Shown piece after piece: positions 56,160 to 64,000 of a stretch of DNA of 64,000 nt (the stretch's first letter is position 1; every line of letters begins with the position of its first letter). Below the pieces are notes generated by a model. The model worked only from the letters and a program-made list of their open reading frames with translations, did not search any database and was not told the origin of the DNA. The stretch comes from Rhizobium sp. ACO-34A. Lineage in GTDB: Bacteria; Pseudomonadota; Alphaproteobacteria; Rhizobiales; Rhizobiaceae. Both the position numbers and the translations under genes were made by a program. The stretch spans positions 1,925,001-1,989,000 of the forward strand of contig CP021371.1 of the NCBI GenBank assembly GCA_002600635.1, read 5' to 3'.

Positions 56160-56252
56160 TCGGAATACCAGCTTGAAATACGCCTCGGCCTCGGGCCGGG
56201 GCGATCACACGAATTGGAGCCCTCTGGGCTCAAGAAGAATGGAGAGCCCGAA

Positions 56253-57428
<1,176 letters not shown>

Positions 57429-57435
57429 TTGAATT

Positions 57436-57466
57436 CGGAGCGGCGGGAAATTGCCGCTCCGTTTCT
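57436..57466 (+). terminator. Terminator of the str operon
   Basis: CGGAGCGGC and GCCGCTCCG form a 9-bp stem with an eight-base loop and a GTTTCTC tail. Confidence 0.75.
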
Positions 57467-57476
57467 CAGTATTCGG

Positions 57477-57505
57477 TTGACGAATCTTTGCTGGCATTGT
57501 ATGTG
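57477..57505 (+). promoter_or_regulatory. Putative S10 operon promoter
   Basis: TTGACG (57477-57482), 17-base spacer, TATGTG (57500-57505). It stands just after the str terminator, and rpsJ starts 220 bases later, leaving room for a leader. Confidence 0.6.
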
Positions 57506-57725
57506 CCGGCCACGAAGAAAGCGGACAGCGGTTTCGTTGTCCGATTTTCGCTGCGTTGAGTCGATCTCTTGAAGGTCGAGACCTGGCAGGTTTCTGAGAA
57601 TAGCAAGTGACAGGGGCGCCTTCACGGTGTCCCTGTGATTTTTGATAATCCGGGGCCGACCAGTAATTGGTAATTCACTGTCTCTGCGTATGCGGGACGC
57701 AAGAAAACGAACAAGGACAAGTCGA

Positions 57726-58034
57726 ATGAACGGCCAGAATATCCGCATCCGCCTCAAGGCGTTTGATCACCGGGTTCTCGATGCCTCCACGCGGGAGATT
57801 GTTTCGACCGCAAAGCGCACCGGTGCAAGCGTTCGCGGCCCGGTACCGCTTCCGACTCGCATTGAAAAATTTACTGTTAACCGTTCGCCTCACGTCGACA
57901 AGAAGAGCCGCGAACAGTTCGAGATGCGCACGCATAAGCGTCTTCTCGATATCGTTGATCCGACCCCGCAGACCGTTGACGCTCTGATGAAGCTCGACCT
58001 TGCTGCCGGCGTAGACGTCGAGATCAAGCTCTAA
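57726..58034 (+). CDS. rpsJ: 30S ribosomal protein S10
   Basis: S10 (102 aa), also NusE, works in the 30S head and in antitermination with NusB/NusG. The start [73 protein letters not shown] is the full family form. An AGGACAAGTCGA stretch precedes ATG 57726. A longer frame to 57642 is not used. Confidence 0.98.
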   Translation: MNGQNIRIRLKAFDHRVLDASTREIVSTAKRTGASVRGPVPLPTRIEKFTVNRSPHVDKKSREQFEMRTHKRLLDIVDPTPQTVDALMKLDLAAGVDVEIKL

Positions 58035-58206
58035 GAAGGAATTCCGGCGAGAGCCGAAATAACAAGGAAGGTACGTGGCAAGACCTGCCAACGACTTCTC
58101 GAAACGGGAAACCGCATGGCCTGGAAGGGCCGGAACGGAATCCTTAAACAAAGAGGCAGGGAAGGGGCTTTCGGGCTCTGACTCGACTCTCAAGAGGAAT
58201 GAACCA

Positions 58207-58845
58207 ATGCGTTCAGGTGTGATTGCACAGAAAGTGGGAATGACCCGCGTCTATAACGACGCCGGCGAGCATGTCCCGGTAACAGTTCTGCGTTTGGATA
58301 ACGTACAGGTCGTTGCCCAGCGCACTGTCGAGAAAAACGGCTACACGGCCGTCCAGCTCGGCGCTGGCCAGGCGAAGGTCAAGAATACTTCGAAGGCGAT
58401 GCGCGGCAATTTTGCTGCTGCCTCCGTTGAGCCGAAGGCGAAGCTCGTCGAGTTCCGCGTTTCGGAAGACAATCTGATCGATGTCGGCTCCCAGCTCACC
58501 GCAGGCCATTTTTCGGCCGGCCAGCTGGTTGATGTCACCGGCACGACCATCGGTAAGGGTTTTGCTGGTGCGATGAAGCGCCACAACTTCGGTGGTCTGC
58601 GCGCAACCCACGGTGTTTCGGTTTCGCACCGTTCGCACGGTTCGACCGGTAACAACCAGGATCCGGGCAAGGTCTGGAAGGGCAAGCGCATGGCTGGTCA
58701 CATGGGCCAGACCCGCGTCACCACCCAGAATCTTGAAGTCGTTTCGACCGATGAAGATCGTGGTCTGATCCTTGTGAAGGGCGCTGTTCCCGGTTCGAAG
58801 GGTTCCTGGATCATCGTGCGCGACGCCGTAAAGTCGGCGAAGTAA
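58207..58845 (+). CDS. rplC: 50S ribosomal protein L3
   Basis: L3 (212 aa) binds near the peptidyl-transferase centre. [30 protein letters not shown] and the methylated-Gln loop region [32 protein letters not shown] are conserved. I chose ATG 58207 (CAAGAGGAATGAACC upstream); the frame extends upstream to 58075 with an unrelated sequence. It follows rpsJ by 172 bases. Confidence 0.98.
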   Translation: MRSGVIAQKVGMTRVYNDAGEHVPVTVLRLDNVQVVAQRTVEKNGYTAVQLGAGQAKVKNTSKAMRGNFAAASVEPKAKLVEFRVSEDNLIDVGSQLTAGHFSAGQLVDVTGTTIGKGFAGAMKRHNFGGLRATHGVSVSHRSHGSTGNNQDPGKVWKGKRMAGHMGQTRVTTQNLEVVSTDEDRGLILVKGAVPGSKGSWIIVRDAVKSAK

Positions 58846-58857
58846 GGAGCCAAACCA

Positions 58858-59478
58858 ATGGAATTGAACGTCAAGACCCTCGAGGGCAAGGACGCCGGCA
58901 AGGTTTCTCTGTCGGATGCGATTTTCGGCCTTGAGCCGCGCGAAGACATCATTGCCCGTGTGATCCGTTGGCAGCTGGCAAACAAGCGCCAGGGCACCCA
59001 CAAGATCAAGACCCGTGGCGAAGTCTCCCGCACCGGCTCCAAGATGTACAAGCAGAAGGGTACGGGCCGCGCTCGTCACCATTCGGCTCGCGCTCCGCAG
59101 TTCCGCGGCGGTGGTAAGGCTCACGGCCCGGTTGTTCGCAGCCATGCTCATGACCTGCCGAAGAAGGTTCGCGCTCTCGCTCTGCGTCACGCTCTGTCCG
59201 CCAAGCTGAAGTCTGAAGACCTCATCATCGTCGACCAGCTCGTCGCTGCTGAAGCAAAGACCAAGGCTCTGATCGGCAGCTTCGCTTCGCTCGGCCTCAC
59301 CAACGCACTCGTAATCGGCGGCGCCGAGATCGATGGCAATTTCAAGCTCGCTGCCGCAAACATCCCGAACGTCGATGTTCTGCCGGTTCAGGGCATCAAC
59401 GTTTACGACATCCTGCGTCGCGGCAAGCTCGTGCTTTCCAAGGCTGCGGTTGAAGCTCTGGAGGAGCGGTTCAAATGA
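58858..59478 (+). CDS. rplD: 50S ribosomal protein L4
   Basis: L4 (206 aa), which lines the exit tunnel and in E. coli represses the S10 operon. The loop [46 protein letters not shown] is clear. The start follows AAGGAGCCAAACC. The last four bases overlap the rplW start (ATGA), indicating coupled translation. Confidence 0.98.
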   Translation: MELNVKTLEGKDAGKVSLSDAIFGLEPREDIIARVIRWQLANKRQGTHKIKTRGEVSRTGSKMYKQKGTGRARHHSARAPQFRGGGKAHGPVVRSHAHDLPKKVRALALRHALSAKLKSEDLIIVDQLVAAEAKTKALIGSFASLGLTNALVIGGAEIDGNFKLAAANIPNVDVLPVQGINVYDILRRGKLVLSKAAVEALEERFK

Positions 59479-59768
59479 CTGATCTTCGCCACTACGACGT
59501 GATCGTATCTCCGTCGATCACTGAAAAGTCGACCCTGGTATCCGAACAGAACCAGGTCGTCTTCAACGTCGCCAAGGGTGCAAGCAAGCCGGAAATCAAG
59601 GCTGCTGTCGAAGCGCTCTTCGGTGTCAAGGTCACCGCCGTGAACACGCTGCTCCGCAAGGGCAAGATCAAGCGTTTCCGCGGCTTCGCCGGCAAGCAGA
59701 AGGACGTCAAGAAGGCGATCGTAACGCTCGCCGAAGGTCAGTCCATCGACGTGTCGACGGGCGTCTGA
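59475..59768 (+). CDS. rplW: 50S ribosomal protein L23
   Basis: L23 (97 aa) lies at the exit site and docks SRP and trigger factor. [75 protein letters not shown] is complete. It overlaps rplD by 4 bases and has GGAGCGG upstream. Confidence 0.98.
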   Translation: MTDLRHYDVIVSPSITEKSTLVSEQNQVVFNVAKGASKPEIKAAVEALFGVKVTAVNTLLRKGKIKRFRGFAGKQKDVKKAIVTLAEGQSIDVSTGV

Positions 59769-59784
59769 GGTAGGGAACAAGAAA

Positions 59785-60621
59785 ATGGCATTGAAAAATT
59801 TCAATCCGACCACTCCGAGCCAGCGTCAGCTCGTCATCGTCGACCGTTCGGGCCTGTACAAGGGCAAGCCGGTCAAGGCGCTGACGGAGGGTCTCTCCAA
59901 GAGCGGTGGCCGTAACAACCTCGGTCGCATCACCGCTCGCTTCATCGGCGGTGGTCACAAGCGCACCTACCGTCTCGTTGACTTCAAGCGTCGCAAGTTC
60001 GACGTGGAAGGCACCGTTGAGCGTCTGGAATACGACCCGAACCGCACCGCGTTCATCGCCCTCGTCACCTACACGGATGGCGAACAGGCCTACATCCTGG
60101 CTCCGCAGCGCCTCGCTGCCGGCGACAAGGTCATCGCTTCCGACAAGGCTGTCGACGTAAAGCCCGGCAACACCATGCCGCTGCAGTACATCCCGGTCGG
60201 CTCGATCGTCCACAACGTCGAAATGAAGCCGGGCAAGGGCGGTCAGATCGCCCGTTCGGCTGGCACCTACGTGCAGCTCGTCGGCCGCGATGCCGGCATG
60301 GCTATCCTGCGCCTGAACTCTGGCGAACAGCGCCTCGTTCCGGGCTCGTGCCTGGCTACCGTTGGTGCCGTTTCCAACCCGGATCACGGCAACATCAACG
60401 ACGGTAAGGCCGGTCGTACCCGCTGGCGCGGCAAGACTCCGCATAACCGCGGCGTTGTCATGAACCCGGTCGACCACCCGCACGGTGGTGGTGAAGGCCG
60501 CACGTCCGGTGGTCGTCACCCGGTTTCGCCGTGGGGCAAGCCGACCAAGGGCAAGCGCACCCGTTCGAACAAGTCGACCGACAAGTTCATCATGCGCTCG
60601 CGCCACCTGAAGAAGAAGTAA
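59785..60621 (+). CDS. rplB: 50S ribosomal protein L2
   Basis: L2 (278 aa) is needed for subunit joining. The C-terminal [31 protein letters not shown], including the conserved His, is present. It starts after AGGTAGGGAACAAG, 16 bases after rplW. Confidence 0.98.
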   Translation: MALKNFNPTTPSQRQLVIVDRSGLYKGKPVKALTEGLSKSGGRNNLGRITARFIGGGHKRTYRLVDFKRRKFDVEGTVERLEYDPNRTAFIALVTYTDGEQAYILAPQRLAAGDKVIASDKAVDVKPGNTMPLQYIPVGSIVHNVEMKPGKGGQIARSAGTYVQLVGRDAGMAILRLNSGEQRLVPGSCLATVGAVSNPDHGNINDGKAGRTRWRGKTPHNRGVVMNPVDHPHGGGEGRTSGGRHPVSPWGKPTKGKRTRSNKSTDKFIMRSRHLKKK

Positions 60622-60637
60622 GAGAGGTTAGTCAGAA

Positions 60638-60916
60638 ATGGCTCGTTCAGTATGGAAAGGCCCGTTCGTCGACGGCTATCTTCTCAAGAAGGCTGAGAAG
60701 GTTCGCGAAGGCGGTCGCGCTGAAGTGATCAAGATGTGGAGCCGTCGCTCCACCATCCTGCCCCAGTTCGTCGGTCTCACCTTCGGCGTCTACAACGGCA
60801 GCAAGCATGTTCCGGTCAGCGTCAACGAAGACATGGTCGGACACAAGTTCGGTGAATTCGCTCCGACCCGGACCTACTACGGTCACGGTGCGGACAAGAA
60901 GGCGAAGAGGAAGTAA
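60638..60916 (+). CDS. rpsS: 30S ribosomal protein S19
   Basis: S19 (92 aa) binds S13 in the head. [60 protein letters not shown] with [17 protein letters not shown] is typical. Ribosome-binding site AGAGAGG is present, 16 bases after rplB; rplV starts 2 bases after. Confidence 0.98.
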   Translation: MARSVWKGPFVDGYLLKKAEKVREGGRAEVIKMWSRRSTILPQFVGLTFGVYNGSKHVPVSVNEDMVGHKFGEFAPTRTYYGHGADKKAKRK

Positions 60917-60918
60917 TC

Positions 60919-61308
60919 ATGGGCAAGGCAAAAGCCGAACGCCGGCTGAAGGACAACGAGGCGCAGGCAGTTGCGCGCACGCTCCGCGTCAGCCCCCAGA
61001 AGCTCAACCTGGTTGCCGCGCTGATCCGCGGCAAGAAGGTTGACCGCGCTCTGGCCGACCTCGAGTTTTCGCGCAAGCGGATCGCCGGCAGCGTCAAGAA
61101 GACGCTCGAGTCTGCAATCGCAAACGCCGAAAACAACCACGACCTCGACGTTGACCAGCTCATCGTCGCGGAAGCCTACGTCGGCAAGTCGATCGTCATG
61201 AAGCGTTTCCACGCTCGTGGCCGCGGCCGCGCATCGCGCATCGAAAAGCCGTTCGCACACCTCACCATCGTCGTGCGCGAAGTCGAAGCCAAAGTGGAGG
61301 CCGCATAA
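60919..61308 (+). CDS. rplV: 50S ribosomal protein L22
   Basis: L22 (129 aa) extends a loop into the exit tunnel. [106 protein letters not shown] fits. The stop overlaps the rpsC start by one base. Confidence 0.98.
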   Translation: MGKAKAERRLKDNEAQAVARTLRVSPQKLNLVAALIRGKKVDRALADLEFSRKRIAGSVKKTLESAIANAENNHDLDVDQLIVAEAYVGKSIVMKRFHARGRGRASRIEKPFAHLTIVVREVEAKVEAA

Positions 61309-62030
61309 TGGGTCAGAAAATCAATCCGATCGGTTTCCGTCTGGGCATCAACCGTACGTGGGATAGCCGCTGGTTCGCCGACAACGCCGAATACGGCAAG
61401 CTGCTTCACGAGGATCTGAAGATCCGCGCTTACCTGATGGAAGAACTGAAGCAGGCCGGTATCGCCAAGGTGGTCATCGAGCGTCCGCACAAGAAGTGCC
61501 GCGTCACGATCCACTCGGCTCGTCCGGGCCTGATCATCGGCAAGAAGGGCGCGGATATCGAAAAGCTCCGCAAGAAGCTTTCCGAAATGACCAGCTCCGA
61601 AACGCACCTCAACATCGTTGAAGTTCGTAAGCCGGAAGTCGACGCAACCCTGGTTGCTCAGTCGATCGCTCAGCAGCTCGAGCGTCGTATCGCTTTCCGT
61701 CGTGCGATGAAGCGCGCTGTCCAGTCGGCCATGCGTCTTGGCGCCGAAGGCATCAAGATCACCTGCGCCGGCCGTCTCGGTGGTGCGGAAATCGCTCGTA
61801 CTGAATGGTATCGCGAAGGTCGCGTTCCGCTGCATACGCTGCGTGCGGACATCGACTACGGTACGGCTGAAGCCGAAACCGCTTACGGCATCTGCGGCGT
61901 GAAGGTCTGGATCTTCAAGGGCGAAATCCTTGAGCACGATCCGATGGCTTCCGAACGTCGCGCACTCGAGGGTGACGCGCAGGGTCCGGCAAGCCGTGAA
62001 CGTGGCGAACGCCGCCGCGAGAACGCTTGA
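61308..62030 (+). CDS. rpsC: 30S ribosomal protein S3
   Basis: S3 (240 aa) lies at the mRNA entry. [33 protein letters not shown] and the KH domain [24 protein letters not shown] are conserved. The C-terminal domain has [42 protein letters not shown] charged tail ([11 protein letters not shown]) ends it. GTGGAGG upstream serves as its ribosome-binding site. Confidence 0.98.
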   Translation: MGQKINPIGFRLGINRTWDSRWFADNAEYGKLLHEDLKIRAYLMEELKQAGIAKVVIERPHKKCRVTIHSARPGLIIGKKGADIEKLRKKLSEMTSSETHLNIVEVRKPEVDATLVAQSIAQQLERRIAFRRAMKRAVQSAMRLGAEGIKITCAGRLGGAEIARTEWYREGRVPLHTLRADIDYGTAEAETAYGICGVKVWIFKGEILEHDPMASERRALEGDAQGPASRERGERRRENA

Positions 62031-62068
62031 TTGTCGCTGGCGAAAGATAAGTTCGGAGAAACAAGAAA

Positions 62069-62482
62069 ATGTTGCAGCCAAAGCGTACAAAATATCGCAA
62101 GCAGTTCAAGGGCCGCATCAAGGGTGTAGCCAAGGGCGGTTTCGACCTGGCATTCGGCGAGTTCGGTCTCAAGTCTCTTGAGCCGAACCGCGTCAACGCC
62201 CGCGAGATCGAAGCTGCTCGTCGTGCAATCACGCGTTACATGAAGCGCGCTGGTCGCGTCTGGATCCGGGTATTCCCCGATGTTCCGGTAACGGCAAAGC
62301 CTACCGAAGTCCGTATGGGTAAGGGTAAGGGCTCTGTTGAATACTGGGCATGCAAGGTCAAGCCCGGCCGCATGATGTTCGAGATCGACGGTGTTTCCGA
62401 GGAGATCGCCCGCGAGGCGCTTCGTCTCGGTTCGGCCAAGCTCTCGGTCAAGACGCGCTTCGTTCAGCGCATTGCAGAGTAA
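62069..62482 (+). CDS. rplP: 50S ribosomal protein L16
   Basis: L16 (137 aa) binds near the A site. [95 protein letters not shown] fits the family. Starts 39 bases after rpsC. Confidence 0.98.
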   Translation: MLQPKRTKYRKQFKGRIKGVAKGGFDLAFGEFGLKSLEPNRVNAREIEAARRAITRYMKRAGRVWIRVFPDVPVTAKPTEVRMGKGKGSVEYWACKVKPGRMMFEIDGVSEEIAREALRLGSAKLSVKTRFVQRIAE

Positions 62483-62493
62483 GGATCACGCCC

Positions 62494-62694
62494 ATGAAAG
62501 CCGCAGACGTTCGCGCCATGAGCGCCGATCAGCTGAATGACGAGCTTGCCAAGCTGAAGAAGGAGCAGTTCAACCTGCGCTTCCAGAAGGCTACCGGCCA
62601 GCTTGAGAAGTCTTCGCGAATCAACGAAGTCCGCAAGGACATCGCTCGCGTCAAAACCATCGCCCGCCAGAAGGCGGCAGAAGCCAAGGCCTAA
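62494..62694 (+). CDS. rpmC: 50S ribosomal protein L29
   Basis: L29 (66 aa), two helices at the exit site: [60 protein letters not shown]. The start ATG 62494 has AAGGATC upstream, 12 bases after rplP. Confidence 0.97.
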   Translation: MKAADVRAMSADQLNDELAKLKKEQFNLRFQKATGQLEKSSRINEVRKDIARVKTIARQKAAEAKA

Positions 62695-62707
62695 GGACCA
62701 GAAGAAC

Positions 62708-62944
62708 ATGCCTAAACGCATTCTGCAGGGCGTTGTCGTCAGCGACAAGAACGAAAAGACCGTCGTTGTACGTGTCGAACGCCGTTTTGCCCACCCGCTG
62801 CTTCAGAAGACCGTTCGTCGTTCGAAGAAGTACAAGGCTCACGACGAAAACAACCAGTACAAGGTTGGTGATGTTGTTTCCATCGAGGAATGCGCACCGA
62901 TCTCCAAGGATAAGCGCTGGACGGTTATTGCCGCCCAGGCTTAA
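62708..62944 (+). CDS. rpsQ: 30S ribosomal protein S17
   Basis: S17 (78 aa), an OB-fold protein binding 16S rRNA early in assembly. [74 protein letters not shown] used ATG 62708; the ORF from 62603 overlaps rpmC. It is the last gene of the S10 group before a 236-base gap. Confidence 0.97.
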   Translation: MPKRILQGVVVSDKNEKTVVVRVERRFAHPLLQKTVRRSKKYKAHDENNQYKVGDVVSIEECAPISKDKRWTVIAAQA

Positions 62945-63014
62945 ATTTCACGGAGTTTTGCGCGAGGGCTTGCACCTTGCGCAAAAATCTGTATGAAGCA
63001 GGCCATTGGCGCAG

Positions 63015-63041
63015 GAACGCTCCGGCACGGGGCGTTCTTTT
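63015..63041 (+). terminator. Stem-loop between rpsQ and rplN
   Basis: GAACGCTCCG and CGGGGCGTTC form a 10-bp stem (one T-G) with a GCA loop and a TTTTGC tail. It sits where the S10 operon of E. coli ends and the spc operon begins, so it may end or attenuate the S10 transcript. Confidence 0.7.
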
Positions 63042-63180
63042 GCTTTGAGCGCACGGAAGGTCCCTTAAAGGGAAACCACCCTGACAACATCCTTCCGCGC
63101 GACAATCGAAATTTATCATAAGCCGGGATAGGGGGCCGCAGTGCCCAACCGTTTCGGTTACAACAAGAAGGCGACCTGAC

Positions 63181-63549
63181 ATGATTCAGATGCAGACTAA
63201 CCTCGACGTGGCGGATAATTCCGGCGCACGTCGTGTCATGTGCATCAAGGTGCTGGGCGGCTCCAAGCGCAAGTACGCTTCGATCGGCGACATCATCGTC
63301 GTCTCGATCAAGGAAGCCATCCCGCGCGGCCGCGTCAAGAAGGGCGATGTTATGAAGGCGGTTGTTGTGCGTACCGCCAAGGACATCCGTCGTCCGGACG
63401 GCAGCGTCATCCGCTTCGATAACAATGCAGCCGTTCTTATCGACAACAAGAAAGAGCCGATCGGCACCCGTATCTTCGGACCGGTTCCGCGCGAACTTCG
63501 CGCCAAGAACCACATGAAGATCATCTCGCTGGCTCCGGAAGTTCTGTAA
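63181..63549 (+). CDS. rplN: 50S ribosomal protein L14
   Basis: L14 (122 aa) contacts 16S rRNA at a bridge. [107 protein letters not shown] is the family form. It is the first gene of the spc operon, rplX follows after 13 bases. Confidence 0.98.
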   Translation: MIQMQTNLDVADNSGARRVMCIKVLGGSKRKYASIGDIIVVSIKEAIPRGRVKKGDVMKAVVVRTAKDIRRPDGSVIRFDNNAAVLIDNKKEPIGTRIFGPVPRELRAKNHMKIISLAPEVL

Positions 63550-63562
63550 GGGAGCGACGACG

Positions 63563-63871
63563 ATGCAAAAGATTCGTAAGGGCGACAAGGTCGTCGTACT
63601 GACCGGCAAGGACAAGGGTCGTTCCGGTGAAGTTATCCAGGTAATGCCGAAGGAAGACCGTGCGGTCGTCCGTGGCATCAACGTCGTGAAGCGCCACCAG
63701 CGCCAGACGCAGACCCAGGAAGCCGGCATCATCAGCAAGGAAGCTTCGATTCATCTGTCGAACCTCGCTGTTGCTGACAAGGACGGCAAGCCGACCCGCG
63801 TCGGTTTCAAGGTCGTTGACGGCAAGAAGGTTCGTGTGGCCAAGCGTTCGGGAGATGTGATCGATGGCTGA
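63563..63871 (+). CDS. rplX: 50S ribosomal protein L24
   Basis: L24 (102 aa), an assembly initiator with a KOW domain: [43 protein letters not shown]. The tail [22 protein letters not shown] fits. Ribosome-binding site GGGAGCGACG precedes it. It overlaps rplE by 8 bases. Confidence 0.98.
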   Translation: MQKIRKGDKVVVLTGKDKGRSGEVIQVMPKEDRAVVRGINVVKRHQRQTQTQEAGIISKEASIHLSNLAVADKDGKPTRVGFKVVDGKKVRVAKRSGDVIDG

Positions 63872-64000
63872 GGCAAAGTATGAGCCGCGGCTCAAGAAAG
63901 ACTACGTTTCCCGGATTCGCGCTGCGATGCAGGAGCAGTTCTCCTACGCTAACGAGATGCAGATCCCGAAGCTTGAGAAGATCGTGATCAACATGGGTGT
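63864..64000 (+). CDS. rplE: 50S ribosomal protein L5, N-terminal part
   Basis: The first 45 codons of L5 ([19 protein letters not shown], then [14 protein letters not shown]), which binds 5S rRNA. The ATG at 63864 overlaps the rplX end. The gene is cut by the window end. Confidence 0.96.
   Translation, partial: MAEAKYEPRLKKDYVSRIRAAMQEQFSYANEMQIPKLEKIVINMG

Overview
The window is a chromosomal segment of an alphaproteobacterium of the Rhizobiales, most likely family Rhizobiaceae (Rhizobium/Agrobacterium/Neorhizobium type). Evidence for this is the gene content (gatA-gatB, an NDUFA12-type complex I accessory subunit, DUF2155, an RNase E with a long acidic insertion), the high G+C, a RIME1-like rhizobial intergenic repeat, an Irr-type iron control element, and -35/-10 promoters of the TTGAC(A/G)-N17 kind.

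Layout. 1-6.3 kb: end of gatA, gatB, three GNAT acetyltransferases, a DUF1294 membrane protein, NDUFA12, DUF2155 and small conserved proteins. 6.3-10.2 kb: a minus-strand cluster dsbA-like, (repeat), aroQ, accB, accC, aat. 10.4-20.5 kb: aminotransferase, rne, and the cell-wall genes for an AMIN-type amidase and PBP1A (mrcA, carrying one apparent single-base frameshift), then prfB with its programmed +1 frameshift site. 20.5-28.5 kb: an MFS exporter with a divergent TetR regulator and a palindromic operator, a secreted hypothetical protein, NAD kinase, tRNA-Thr, a PhnA C-terminal-domain protein, a membrane protein, and a gpgS / HAD phosphatase / rlmB operon.

28.6-36.3 kb: tRNA-Tyr and tRNA-Gly(TCC), followed by a 7.4-kb genomic island. 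The 14-bp 3' end of tRNA-Gly (CGCTACCCGCTCCA) is repeated at the far end of the island. The island holds a degenerate tyrosine-recombinase gene (three frameshifts) and one large intact ORF of 1062 aa: an N-terminal Cap4/DUF4297-like nuclease-fold region followed by a NACHT NTPase and a long helical C-terminus. This looks like a single-gene NLR-type antiphage defence protein and is the most interesting object in the window. The island splits the ancient tRNA-Tyr/tRNA-Gly/tuf array and separates tufA from the strong tRNA promoter.

36.5-64 kb: the core translation and transcription block. It runs tufA, (GNAT), tRNA-Trp, secE, nusG, rplK, rplA, rplJ, rplL, rpoB, rpoC; then a cytochrome c peroxidase with an Irr box and a small hypothetical gene; then the str operon (rpsL, rpsG, fusA, tufB), the S10 operon (rpsJ to rpsQ) and the start of the spc operon (rplN, rplX, rplE). 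Structured leaders and attenuator-like hairpins lie before rplJ, between rplL and rpoB, and between rpsQ and rplN. The two tuf genes differ at only four synonymous positions, and a stray copy of the tuf 3' end follows tufA.

Two loci have single-base frameshifts. In mrcA, where only one base is missing in a C-run, a sequencing or assembly error should be excluded before calling the gene broken. The island integrase has three shifts and is more likely truly decayed.
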